From contig JAFGOE010000079.1 of the NCBI GenBank assembly GCA_016926625.1, positions 1 to 60,207 of the forward strand: a stretch of DNA of 60,207 nt. The letters run 5' to 3'. The translations under genes and the position numbers were made by a program. This DNA comes from Candidatus Zhuqueibacterota bacterium (GTDB lineage Bacteria > Zhuqueibacterota > Zhuqueibacteria > Thermofontimicrobiales > Thiofontviventaceae). Every line of letters starts with the position of its first letter. Position 1 is the first letter of the stretch. Under the pieces are notes generated by a model, which saw only the letters and a list, made by a program, of their open reading frames with translations, was not told the origin of the DNA and searched no databases. Below are positions 16,896 through 25,478 of this stretch, piece by piece.

Positions 16896-19800
16896 ATGAA
16901 AATAAAGTTTAGAATAAGTTATTTTATATTGTTTTTATTCATGTTATCGTTCTTTAACCAGACATTGGCGCAGGTCGCGAATAATCCGCGACCGACCAAG
17001 GAGAGTAGCGCGCTGGAATGGCAACGATGGCGTGAGAGGGAGCAAAGTTTACGAAAGGAACTCATCGGAAATCATGATTGGCGTTTCGAAGGCGTGCACA
17101 ACGGTAATCAGGTTTCTACGGTGTTCTACAACTACGGAACGATCGGACAACCTTATAATGCGGCTTCACTCGTCTGGCCCAAGGGTAGTGGTTACGATTA
17201 CGGTTTCGAATTTGGCGTTATCATCGGTGCTGAAGTTCTTGATACAACGGGATTTGTCGAGCACATCATTTCGGAGGGACTTGATATCGGCAAACGTGGT
17301 CCCGATGGCTTACCGTGGGGATTCGAGCCGTTGGAGGGATATGCACGATTCGATCAAAGCACCATCGCCATGAGTCACGACACCGCTTCCTGGCCGAAAA
17401 AATGGCCGAATCGACCATCCAACTGGGATGGCCATTGGATTGCAGAGTATGGAATCGACGCCATGACGGCGGATCAGGAGAGTTATTATGTGATGGACGA
17501 CGCGGCTAATATTCAATATGCGTTTTTCCCCGATCCAGCTGATCCCGAACGCCGCGGCATGGGGGTTGAAATAGAATCCCGCGGATATCAGTGGCATCAG
17601 ACATTGGCCCAGGACTGTATTTTCTTTATCTATAACGTGAAAAACGTAGGTGCAGATACCCTGAACAAAGTTTACCTCGGCATGTTCGGCGACCCGCATG
17701 TCGGAGGTGCCGATGATTACAATGATGACGATGGATCCTGGGACACATTTTACGATATGGTCTATGCATGGGATCATGATTTCAGGGGGAAACCCAATGC
17801 ATGGTTTCCCGGTTATCTGGGTTACAAATACCTCGAGAGTCCTGGTAATCCGTATGACAAGAAAGACAATGATGAAGATAATCTCATCGATGAATCCATG
17901 CAGGACGATATTGATAATGATAATGACTGGGATCCTTTAACTGATGATGTTGGTGCGGACGGTGTAAATGGCGATCTGAACAGAAATGGACTGCAGGATG
18001 GCAATGAAGAATGGGATGAAGGTGAAGGGGACGGAGCTCCGACGCATGGAGAACCCAACTTCGATGAAACAGATCTGGATGAAGCGGACCAGATCGGATT
18101 AACGTCATTTGATGTGATTGCCGCCAATTCGTTCGACCCCGGTATCGATGCCTCTGTGTGGAAATTGATAGTAGCCGGAACTTTCGCGACACAATTTGCC
18201 CAGACGAGTGATAATGTCTTCCTTTATGCGTCGGGTCCAATAAAAATGGCCTCGCTGGATCAAAGACGTTTTTCAATTACCGTTTTCTTTGGGTATGACC
18301 TGAACGACCTGTTCCGTAGTGCCAAGACTGTGCAACGAATATATAACGAAGGGTATCGCTTTACCAAAGCGCCGGAGAAACCCCAGGTGTCTGCAGTGGC
18401 GGGTGATGGAAAGGTGACCTTATATTGGGATGATTTTGCAGAATCCTCCCGCGATCCTATTCATGGTTATGATTTTGCAGGGTATAATATCTACCGCGGG
18501 ACCGATCATGGGCTCAGCGATGCGTTTACCATCACCGATGCACAGGGCAATCCCACTCTTTATAAACCGATCGCACAGTTCAACCTCCCCCACGACGGGT
18601 GGTATGGTCCCCATCCTCTTGAGACCGAAAACGGCATACATTTCTTCATGGGTGAAGATGATGAGACGGAGTTGCAGCACTCATGGACTGATACGACCGT
18701 GATGAACGGCCAGGTTTATTATTATGCGGTAGTGTCTTTTGATCACGGCGATTCCACCGAGATTCCGCCGACCGAATGCAGTTGGCAATTCGATGAATAT
18801 CCAACTCATTCAGGGATCTATTATCCTACCGTAAATACGGCCATCGTGATTCCGCAATCACCGGCAGCAGGTTATCAGCCGCCTGTGCTGAGCAACGAGG
18901 GGATTATTCATATCGGTCCCGCCACCGGGGAAGTGAGCATCGACTTTATCGATCCGGACAGGATGAAAGATGGGCACACCTATCACATCGCATTCGATGA
19001 CAGCAGTGCTGAAAAAACTACATTTTCTATGTGGGATGATAATGAATTAGTCGCCGAACTTCGTCCTGTCACCAGGAGATTTCAATACACTGCATGGGAT
19101 ACGATGCAATATCCGGCTGTCCCCATCGATTCGGTTGAGATCGTGTCAATCAATCTGTCACACAGCAACATTCTGGATAACGAAAAATTTCAGTTATTTA
19201 ATGCAGACAGCAGTTACCAATTCCTGCGCGATACGACGTTGTACACGCTTGATGCTGAAGGCGGCAGAATATATATCCACGATGAGAATGCACTGCCTAC
19301 AGATCAACACTATTATATAAAATATCAATATTATGCAATTCCCAAATCGGAATTCTTAGATGGTAGCGATAATAACCCGTACATCGATGGGCTGAAGGTA
19401 CGGGTAATAGATGAACCGCTAGAGATCATTCAATCTGAGAGTGGATTCATTCAGGGTAGGTCAAATTACATTGGTAACGTCAAGCGATACTCAAATCAGG
19501 GAATCGCCGTGCCGAAAGATTTCGCAATCATTCTGACTGATACGGTTGCTTCATACTCATTTGATGGCAATAAACCCAGTAAATTTATCGTTTACAACGT
19601 CACTGACAGCATCGATGCAGAATTTATATTCCAGGATACCGACAAAGATTCGACGATCTCGAACGGCGACGTTATTTCACCGATCACCTGGTTTAACAAT
19701 CGTGTTCGGGGTACATGGCAGGTTACCTTTTTCGCACCCCGTGATAGCATTGTCACCGTCGATTCTGTGAATGCTGATGGATATACGGTAAAGAACAAAG

Positions 19801-20282
19801 AGGGCGATGTGATAAAAATCCCTGTCGATACCATATTCGTAGAAAAAATCAAACCGGCACCCGGCGATGTGTTTTTGATGCATACATCCAAGCCGTTTAG
19901 TTCGAGGGATCAATTTACCTTCTCTACCGAGAGGGCAAAAATTCAAACAACCAGGGCTAAGGATGAGCTGAATAATATTGCAGTCGTCCCGAATCCCTAT
20001 GTTGCGGCATCTGAATTCGAATTGAAGCCCAATCTGATATCCGGCCGCGGGGACAGATTGATTTACTTCATTCATCTACCCAGTGAGTGTACGATACGTA
20101 TCTACACGCTAAACGGGGAACTGGTTCAGACATTGCATCACAACAGCCCGTATGAGGATGGTTCAGAATCATGGAATTTATTGTCCAAAAATTCCATGGA
20201 CATCGCATACGGCATATATTTATACCATGTGGATGCCCCAGGCGTCGGCGAACACATCGGAAAATTCGCGATTATAAAATAA
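16896..20282 (+). CDS. Very large secreted protein with FnIII-like and sorting domains (module 1)
   Basis: Exported protein of 1128 residues; function unknown. A signal peptide (about 1-25) precedes a conserved N-terminal region shared with the paralogue at 25479 (VSTVFYNYGTIG, WPKGSGYDYGFEFGVIIGAEV, DQESYYVMDD, RGYQWHQ). Residues about 318-398 are extremely acidic, with Asp/Asn loops resembling calcium sites (DNDNDWDPLTDD, GDLNRNGLQDGNEE). A fibronectin type III-like domain starts at about 495 (SAVAGDGKVTLYWDD... GYNIYRGTD). The C-terminus from about 1024 is a variant sorting domain (IAVVPNPYVA, CTIRIYTLNGELVQTL, MDIAYGIYLYHVDA, GKFAIIK). It lies 127 bases after the receptor gene. Position and shared acidic loops suggest that it works with the receptor. 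Confidence 0.85.
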   Translation: MKIKFRISYFILFLFMLSFFNQTLAQVANNPRPTKESSALEWQRWREREQSLRKELIGNHDWRFEGVHNGNQVSTVFYNYGTIGQPYNAASLVWPKGSGYDYGFEFGVIIGAEVLDTTGFVEHIISEGLDIGKRGPDGLPWGFEPLEGYARFDQSTIAMSHDTASWPKKWPNRPSNWDGHWIAEYGIDAMTADQESYYVMDDAANIQYAFFPDPADPERRGMGVEIESRGYQWHQTLAQDCIFFIYNVKNVGADTLNKVYLGMFGDPHVGGADDYNDDDGSWDTFYDMVYAWDHDFRGKPNAWFPGYLGYKYLESPGNPYDKKDNDEDNLIDESMQDDIDNDNDWDPLTDDVGADGVNGDLNRNGLQDGNEEWDEGEGDGAPTHGEPNFDETDLDEADQIGLTSFDVIAANSFDPGIDASVWKLIVAGTFATQFAQTSDNVFLYASGPIKMASLDQRRFSITVFFGYDLNDLFRSAKTVQRIYNEGYRFTKAPEKPQVSAVAGDGKVTLYWDDFAESSRDPIHGYDFAGYNIYRGTDHGLSDAFTITDAQGNPTLYKPIAQFNLPHDGWYGPHPLETENGIHFFMGEDDETELQHSWTDTTVMNGQVYYYAVVSFDHGDSTEIPPTECSWQFDEYPTHSGIYYPTVNTAIVIPQSPAAGYQPPVLSNEGIIHIGPATGEVSIDFIDPDRMKDGHTYHIAFDDSSAEKTTFSMWDDNELVAELRPVTRRFQYTAWDTMQYPAVPIDSVEIVSINLSHSNILDNEKFQLFNADSSYQFLRDTTLYTLDAEGGRIYIHDENALPTDQHYYIKYQYYAIPKSEFLDGSDNNPYIDGLKVRVIDEPLEIIQSESGFIQGRSNYIGNVKRYSNQGIAVPKDFAIILTDTVASYSFDGNKPSKFIVYNVTDSIDAEFIFQDTDKDSTISNGDVISPITWFNNRVRGTWQVTFFAPRDSIVTVDSVNADGYTVKNKEGDVIKIPVDTIFVEKIKPAPGDVFLMHTSKPFSSRDQFTFSTERAKIQTTRAKDELNNIAVVPNPYVAASEFELKPNLISGRGDRLIYFIHLPSECTIRIYTLNGELVQTLHHNSPYEDGSESWNLLSKNSMDIAYGIYLYHVDAPGVGEHIGKFAIIK

Positions 20283-20284
20283 AA

Positions 20285-20413
20285 CGGACGAATCAATATT
20301 CGCCCCGATTGGACGAATGAACATCCGGTCGAAAAAATGGGCGAATGATTATTCGCCCCAATTCGACGAATCAATATCCGTCCGAAAAAAAGGGGCGAAT
20401 GATTATTCGCCCC
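20285..20413. repeat. Five alternating GGCGAAT...ATTCGCC palindromes
   Basis: Palindromes at about 20288-20306, 20311-20330, 20339-20359, 20364-20384 and 20392-20413, with start intervals alternating near 25 and 28 bases, so the unit is a 53-bp dimer. Strong copies contain GGCGAATGATTATTCGCC (perfect apart from the central bases); alternate copies are diverged (GGACGAAT...ATCCGTCC). They fill the gap between the secreted-protein gene and the first PorV-like gene and would form a row of hairpins in the mRNA. Similar GGGCGAAT palindromes are scattered in many bacterial genomes. Confidence 0.75.
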
Positions 20414-20446
20414 GATTGACGCATATTAACATAGGAGCCCAACATA

Positions 20447-21496
20447 ATGAAACGCGTTTTAATTACCATAACATTAATATTATTCACAACCACCCATTCG
20501 TTTGCCATATCGAAGGTCGGTACCACGGCGGCGCAGTTTTTAAAGATCGGAGCCGGCGCCAGGGCCATTGGAATGGGATCGGCATTTGTCGCCGTTGCGA
20601 ACGATGTATCAGCCGTATATTGGAATCCTGCCGGTGTCGCACGTCTGGACAATAATGAAGTCGTACTCCTGCACACCGAATGGCTGGCAGATGTCAGCTA
20701 TGATTTTCTGGCTGCCTCCATCAACATGGGGAATATGGGTGCCATCGGATTCAGCATCACATCGGTCAGCATGGATGAAATGGAAGTGAGGACCGAACTT
20801 GAGCCAGAGGGAACAGGAGAATTTTTCGATGCCGGGGACATCGCAGCAAGCCTGTGCTGGTCGCGAAATCTGACGGACAGGTTTTCCATCGGCTTTAATG
20901 CAAAATACATTCGCCAGAAAATCTGGCACATGTCAGCCAGCGGATTCGCAGTCGATGTGGGTACGATGTTCACGACTCAATTCAATGGGATGAGGATAGG
21001 AATGAGTATAACGAACTTCGGACCCAACATGAAGATGTCCGGCCGGGATGCCAGAGATTACATCGATGTCAATCCCAATGCGATCGGCAGTAACGATCAG
21101 ATCCCTGCCTATTTATCGATGGACTCCTGGTCACTGCCCATCACGTTTCGGGTGGGTGCTGCCATGGACGCGTATAAGGATCCCCATAATTGTTTAACGA
21201 TCGCGTTAGATGCCCTTCATCCGAATGATAATTCTGAGAGCGTCAACTTCGGGCTTGAATATGGATTTCAGGATTGGGCGTTTATCCGTTTGGGGTGGCA
21301 ATCGTTATTTTTGCCCGATGATGAGCGAGGGAGTTTCCTCGGTGGTTCCGGAAGTGGCGAAGCCTATCCTACCAACGCCGGTGTGGGCTTCAGTTACTCC
21401 TTTAATCCAAATCTTAAGATCAAGCTTGATTATGCCTATGCCGATTTCGGCAGGTTGGAAAATACACAGCGTTTTTCTTTAGGAATCGAATTTTAA
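20447..21496 (+). CDS. PorV/PorQ-like outer-membrane protein (module 1)
   Basis: Outer-membrane beta barrel of 349 residues in the PorV/PorQ (UPF0164) family. In type IX secretion PorV carries or receives cargo bearing a C-terminal sorting domain at the cell surface. The signal peptide is followed by the family signature KVGTTAAQFLKIGAGARAIGMG and NDVSAVYWNPAG; barrel strands run to the terminal Phe (FSLGIEF). AGGAG precedes the ATG. It is about 54% alike by eye to the copy at 29074 in conserved stretches (for example NLTDRFSIGF, KYIxQKIWHMSAS, LDYAYADFG). It is separated from the upstream cargo gene by 164 bases of palindromic repeats, whereas the second copy is only 16 bases from its cargo gene. 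Confidence 0.9.
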   Translation: MKRVLITITLILFTTTHSFAISKVGTTAAQFLKIGAGARAIGMGSAFVAVANDVSAVYWNPAGVARLDNNEVVLLHTEWLADVSYDFLAASINMGNMGAIGFSITSVSMDEMEVRTELEPEGTGEFFDAGDIAASLCWSRNLTDRFSIGFNAKYIRQKIWHMSASGFAVDVGTMFTTQFNGMRIGMSITNFGPNMKMSGRDARDYIDVNPNAIGSNDQIPAYLSMDSWSLPITFRVGAAMDAYKDPHNCLTIALDALHPNDNSESVNFGLEYGFQDWAFIRLGWQSLFLPDDERGSFLGGSGSGEAYPTNAGVGFSYSFNPNLKIKLDYAYADFGRLENTQRFSLGIEF

Positions 21497-21555
21497 TGGG
21501 ATGGGTTTTTGATCCGTCTGAAACAATTGAAAATATCCGTTAAGAGGGAGATAGC

Positions 21556-22512
21556 ATGATTAGAAAATTATTATTGTTTACAGTCTTTATCACTCTTTTG
21601 ATCTCCTCAACAATCCATGCCGGGCCAGGAGGATCACGAGCGATACTTAATTACCAGAGCACTCAAATGCGTACAGCAGCTCATGGAGCCCACGTTGAGT
21701 TTTTTACAGGATTTGGCTATTTTAATCCGACCCTCAAGCAATGGAACGATGGTATCGAAGCATTGTATGATAAATTGACTACCACCTATTACGAATCAGC
21801 ATCGTCGGGTGCGAACACGATTGGCGGCCAGCCGTATATCGACTTTGGTGTACGATACCATTTTAATGAGAATGTGAGCCTTTCCTTATCGATCGGTCAT
21901 TTTAAGGCAGAGGAGAATACGCGGTTCAGTGGCGACTATATCGAGGACTATCCGAAACCGTTATGTACCGTTCATCACATCGAAGATCTACTCTATCTGC
22001 ATGAAATTCGAATAAATCCGACTCTGCTGACATTGACCTACAAACCTCCCCTATTTCCGGGAACAGATCGGTACGATTTGTATATCGGAGGCGGTGTCGG
22101 TTACTATTTTTCTTCAATTAAAAACGAGATTGATATGAAGATGGATGATGAATACCTTTACCGTTCATCCGCCATCGACACCGTGGTATCACTTAATCTA
22201 CTATCCAATATGCAAGCCAATTCCAATCCGCTCGGATTTCATGTTTTAAGCGGGATCAATTTCAATTTAGGAAAACTCTTTATTAGTCTGGAAGGCGGTT
22301 ATCATTTCGCCAAGGCTTCATACGATGAACGCGATTGGTTGTTTTTTACGCAAAAACAGCAACAGCAGCTACCAGCCAGCTCGCAATATTCGTATAAATG
22401 TTACGAGAATAAGATTCACCAAATCGAACCAGATCGATTCGATGAGATAAAAATTAACGAATTGGATTTTAGCGGATTCATGGTTAAAGGTAGAATTGGA
22501 TTATTTTTTTAA
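21556..22512 (+). CDS. Outer-membrane beta-barrel protein of unknown function
   Basis: Predicted 318-residue outer-membrane barrel, not recognised further. It has a signal peptide (about 1-22, ending ...STIHA), alternating aromatic/hydrophobic strands (YIDFGVRYHFNENVSLSLSIGHF, YDLYIGGGVGYYFSS, LFISLEGGYHFAKASY) and a terminal Phe-Phe typical of barrels recognised by the BAM machinery. A Gln-rich patch lies near residue 275. GAGGGAGA precedes the ATG. It sits between the two receptor modules, 59 bases after the first PorV-like gene and 30 before the second receptor, and is not duplicated with them. Confidence 0.75.
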   Translation: MIRKLLLFTVFITLLISSTIHAGPGGSRAILNYQSTQMRTAAHGAHVEFFTGFGYFNPTLKQWNDGIEALYDKLTTTYYESASSGANTIGGQPYIDFGVRYHFNENVSLSLSIGHFKAEENTRFSGDYIEDYPKPLCTVHHIEDLLYLHEIRINPTLLTLTYKPPLFPGTDRYDLYIGGGVGYYFSSIKNEIDMKMDDEYLYRSSAIDTVVSLNLLSNMQANSNPLGFHVLSGINFNLGKLFISLEGGYHFAKASYDERDWLFFTQKQQQQLPASSQYSYKCYENKIHQIEPDRFDEIKINELDFSGFMVKGRIGLFF

Positions 22513-22542
22513 ATCATACAGGTGAAATGCAGGAGAAATGCC

Positions 22543-25461
22543 ATGCAAAAATTGATTTATTTAGTCATATCATTTATTATCCTACTAACGGGTATAACAT
22601 ACGCCGGTACGACAGGCAAGATTACCGGAATAGTAAGAGATGGGGAGACCAATGATCCGCTGCCGGGTGCCAACATCATCATTGACGGGACGACAATGGG
22701 TGCGGCGACGGATATGAAAGGTAATTTTATCATCATCAACATACCACCGGGAACTTACACGCTGAAAGCCATGATGATGGGGTATACGACGACGCGTGTC
22801 ACTGACGTCAGGGTAAACATCGATCTGACGACAACGGTCAATGTGAGTCTCAACTCCACCGTCCTCGACATGGGCAATGAAGTGACGATTGTCGCCGAGC
22901 GACCGTTGATACAGAAGGACATCACATCGAGTCGTGCCATCATCGGGACAGAGGAGATGCAGCAGATGCCGGTGGAAAATTTTCAACAGGTATTGCAATT
23001 GCAGGCCGGTGTCGTCCAGGGCAGCGGTGGTGAAATGCACATTCGAGGAGGACGATCGAATGAAGTCACTTACCTGGTTGATGGTATCTCGGTCACCGAC
23101 CCCTACTCATCAAGCATGTCGGTGTCGGTTGAAAACGCGGCGATTCAGGAGTTGGAATTGGTCAGTGGAACCTTTAACGCCGAATACGGGCAGGCGATGT
23201 CCGGTATTGTCAATATCGTGACCAAAGAAGGCGCCAGTGATTATCATGGTGAAATCAGGAGCTACATCGGAGATTATTTCAGCTCCAACGACCAGATATT
23301 CTTCAATATCGATCAGATCAATCCGTTCACCATTCAGGATTATCAGGCAAGCCTGAGCGGTCCTGTGCCGTTCACCAGTGACAAGCTGACGTTTTTCGCC
23401 TCTGGCCGACGCTACGACAGCGATAGTTACCTCTACGGTATCCGCCGATACATGCCGCAGGATTCGAATGCTTATTCAGGGACAGAACCGTCGGATTGGG
23501 TCATCTCGGAGAGCGGTGATGGTGAATTGATACCGATGAGTGCCAACGATAAATGGTCAGGCCAGATGAAACTGGCGTATAGTTTTACGCCTTCAATGAA
23601 ACTGACGTATAATTTTATCTTCGATGATGCTCAATCGACCTCTTACAGCCATAAATACAAACTGAATCCCGATGGGCGAGCTACGAGTTACGGCAAATCA
23701 TATAATTCGATCGTGATATGGACGCACACGTTGAGTCCACGAACATTTTATAATTTAAAATATTCAAACATTTACAATGAAGGAAAATCGTACGTTTACG
23801 AAAATCCCCTGGATCCGCGCTATGTATCGGACAAGCGCTTTAATACGGCATCGACATATCAATTCTACATGGGCGGAGTCAGTCTGGGACATTATAATCG
23901 ATTTACGCAGACCAATGTGTATAAGTTCGAATTAACGAGCCAGGTGAATAACGTCCATCAGATCAAGGGCGGTGTGGAAGTCCGTTGGAATAAACTTCAC
24001 TATGATAATTTCTCCGTGATCGTGGACCAATCGAACAACTACGTTCCATATATTCCGGATGAAACGATGTTATCCCATGATAATTACACCAATTATCCGC
24101 GCGATTTTTCTGCCTATGTTCAGGATAAAATTGAGTTAAAGGACATGATTGTCAACCTGGGAATTCGGTTCGAGTATTTCGATCCGAACGGCAGACTGTT
24201 AACTGACGACAGAGATCCTAATTTATGGAGTCCGAATAAATATAATATTCTGAACGCTGTCACACCGAACAAGACCTACACTGTGAAAGTTCCTGTCAGG
24301 ATCGATCCGGTTACCGGCGAAGAGACGATTATCAATCCGAACAACGGTGATCCCATGGGATCGAAACATGATGAAATACGATTACTCGTCTTGGACAGCG
24401 CAAAAAAGGAAGAGGCGATCACATTGCACGATGTTACGTTAGTCGATACGACCAATGGACTGCCGATCGCGACGGGAAGTATGAATTGGTTTTCGGATAC
24501 AGAACCGAAATATCAGATCAGTCCGCGAATCGGTATCGCCTACCCTATCACCGACAAGGGGGTAATTCACATCTCCTATGGTCATTTCCTCCAAATACCG
24601 GATTACATGTATTTATACACCAACCCGGAATTTGAAGTTAATCTCGGCAGCGGGATGGCGAGCACGCTGATGGGCAATGCCGATTTAAAGCCTCAGCGAA
24701 CCGTCAGTTATGAAATGGGGTTACAGCAACAGATCACAAACGATATTGCCATTGATATCACCGGTTTCTATAAAGATATCAGAAATCTGCTGGGAACGAA
24801 GATCGTAAGCACGTACAGTCAGGACATGTATGCAGTTTATGTAAACAGGGATTACGGAAATGTCCGTGGAATCACACTCGCATTGAAAAAGCGATACTCA
24901 AACTATATTTCGGGTGCGCTGGACTATACGTATTCCGTTGCTGAAGGAAATGCCTCTGACCCGAACACGGCTTATCTGGATCAGAGATCCGGGAAGGAAC
25001 CGGAGAAGCAGTTAGTTCCGCTGGATTGGGATCAAACACACACATTGAACCTCTCGGTCAACGTTTCCAAACCACGTGACTGGGGCATCAGCATGATCGC
25101 GCAGTACGGCAGCGGTCTACCCTATACACCGACCAGTTCAGGGCTGCAGGGATTTCAAAATTTGCAGACGACGTTTGAAAACAGCAATCGCAAACCCAGT
25201 AATCTGAATGTTGATCTTAAAATGCACAAGGAAATCTTCTACAATAACCTTCAATTTTCGTTATTCTTTAACATCTACAATTTATTCGATCGTTTGAACG
25301 AAGATTATGTATTTTCAGATACGGGTCGTGCCAATTATACATTGTCGCAATTGACCATTCCTGAGACTCCGGGGCCGAATACGCTCAATGAATATTTTAC
25401 ACTTCCTTACTATTATTCAGCACCGCGTAGCATCAGAGCGGGTGTCGCCATATCATATTAA
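22543..25461 (+). CDS. TonB-dependent receptor with CarboxypepD_reg-like domain (module 2)
   Basis: Outer-membrane receptor of 972 residues, paralogous to the one at 13766. The order is signal peptide, carboxypeptidase-regulatory-like domain (GKITGIVRDGETNDPLPGANI), plug (HIRGGRSNEVTYLVDGISVTDPY, NAEYGQAMSGIVNIVTKEG) and barrel ending in a Tyr (AGVAISY). Shared barrel stretches include FSAYVQDKIELKDMIVNLGIR, IAYPITDKGVIHISYGHFLQIP and VPLDWDQTHTLN. It lacks the EF-hand-like insert of module 1; instead it has an extra loop of about 60 residues near 590-650. The start at 22543 has AGGAG 7 bases upstream; an in-frame GTG at 22522 has none. The secreted-protein gene follows after 17 bases. Confidence 0.92.
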   Translation: MQKLIYLVISFIILLTGITYAGTTGKITGIVRDGETNDPLPGANIIIDGTTMGAATDMKGNFIIINIPPGTYTLKAMMMGYTTTRVTDVRVNIDLTTTVNVSLNSTVLDMGNEVTIVAERPLIQKDITSSRAIIGTEEMQQMPVENFQQVLQLQAGVVQGSGGEMHIRGGRSNEVTYLVDGISVTDPYSSSMSVSVENAAIQELELVSGTFNAEYGQAMSGIVNIVTKEGASDYHGEIRSYIGDYFSSNDQIFFNIDQINPFTIQDYQASLSGPVPFTSDKLTFFASGRRYDSDSYLYGIRRYMPQDSNAYSGTEPSDWVISESGDGELIPMSANDKWSGQMKLAYSFTPSMKLTYNFIFDDAQSTSYSHKYKLNPDGRATSYGKSYNSIVIWTHTLSPRTFYNLKYSNIYNEGKSYVYENPLDPRYVSDKRFNTASTYQFYMGGVSLGHYNRFTQTNVYKFELTSQVNNVHQIKGGVEVRWNKLHYDNFSVIVDQSNNYVPYIPDETMLSHDNYTNYPRDFSAYVQDKIELKDMIVNLGIRFEYFDPNGRLLTDDRDPNLWSPNKYNILNAVTPNKTYTVKVPVRIDPVTGEETIINPNNGDPMGSKHDEIRLLVLDSAKKEEAITLHDVTLVDTTNGLPIATGSMNWFSDTEPKYQISPRIGIAYPITDKGVIHISYGHFLQIPDYMYLYTNPEFEVNLGSGMASTLMGNADLKPQRTVSYEMGLQQQITNDIAIDITGFYKDIRNLLGTKIVSTYSQDMYAVYVNRDYGNVRGITLALKKRYSNYISGALDYTYSVAEGNASDPNTAYLDQRSGKEPEKQLVPLDWDQTHTLNLSVNVSKPRDWGISMIAQYGSGLPYTPTSSGLQGFQNLQTTFENSNRKPSNLNVDLKMHKEIFYNNLQFSLFFNIYNLFDRLNEDYVFSDTGRANYTLSQLTIPETPGPNTLNEYFTLPYYYSAPRSIRAGVAISY

Positions 25462-25478
25462 TTTACATGGAGGTTTGA

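Noticed and set aside
18420..18702. Overlapping frames of 80-150 codons on either strand inside the large secreted-protein and receptor genes
   Set aside because: All lie within long genes with signal peptides and recognised domains and have no ribosome sites or family resemblance of their own.
20285..20413. Possible CRISPR array
   Set aside because: Repeats are short palindromes alternating between two forms, the gaps between them are only a few bases, and there are no spacers or cas genes.
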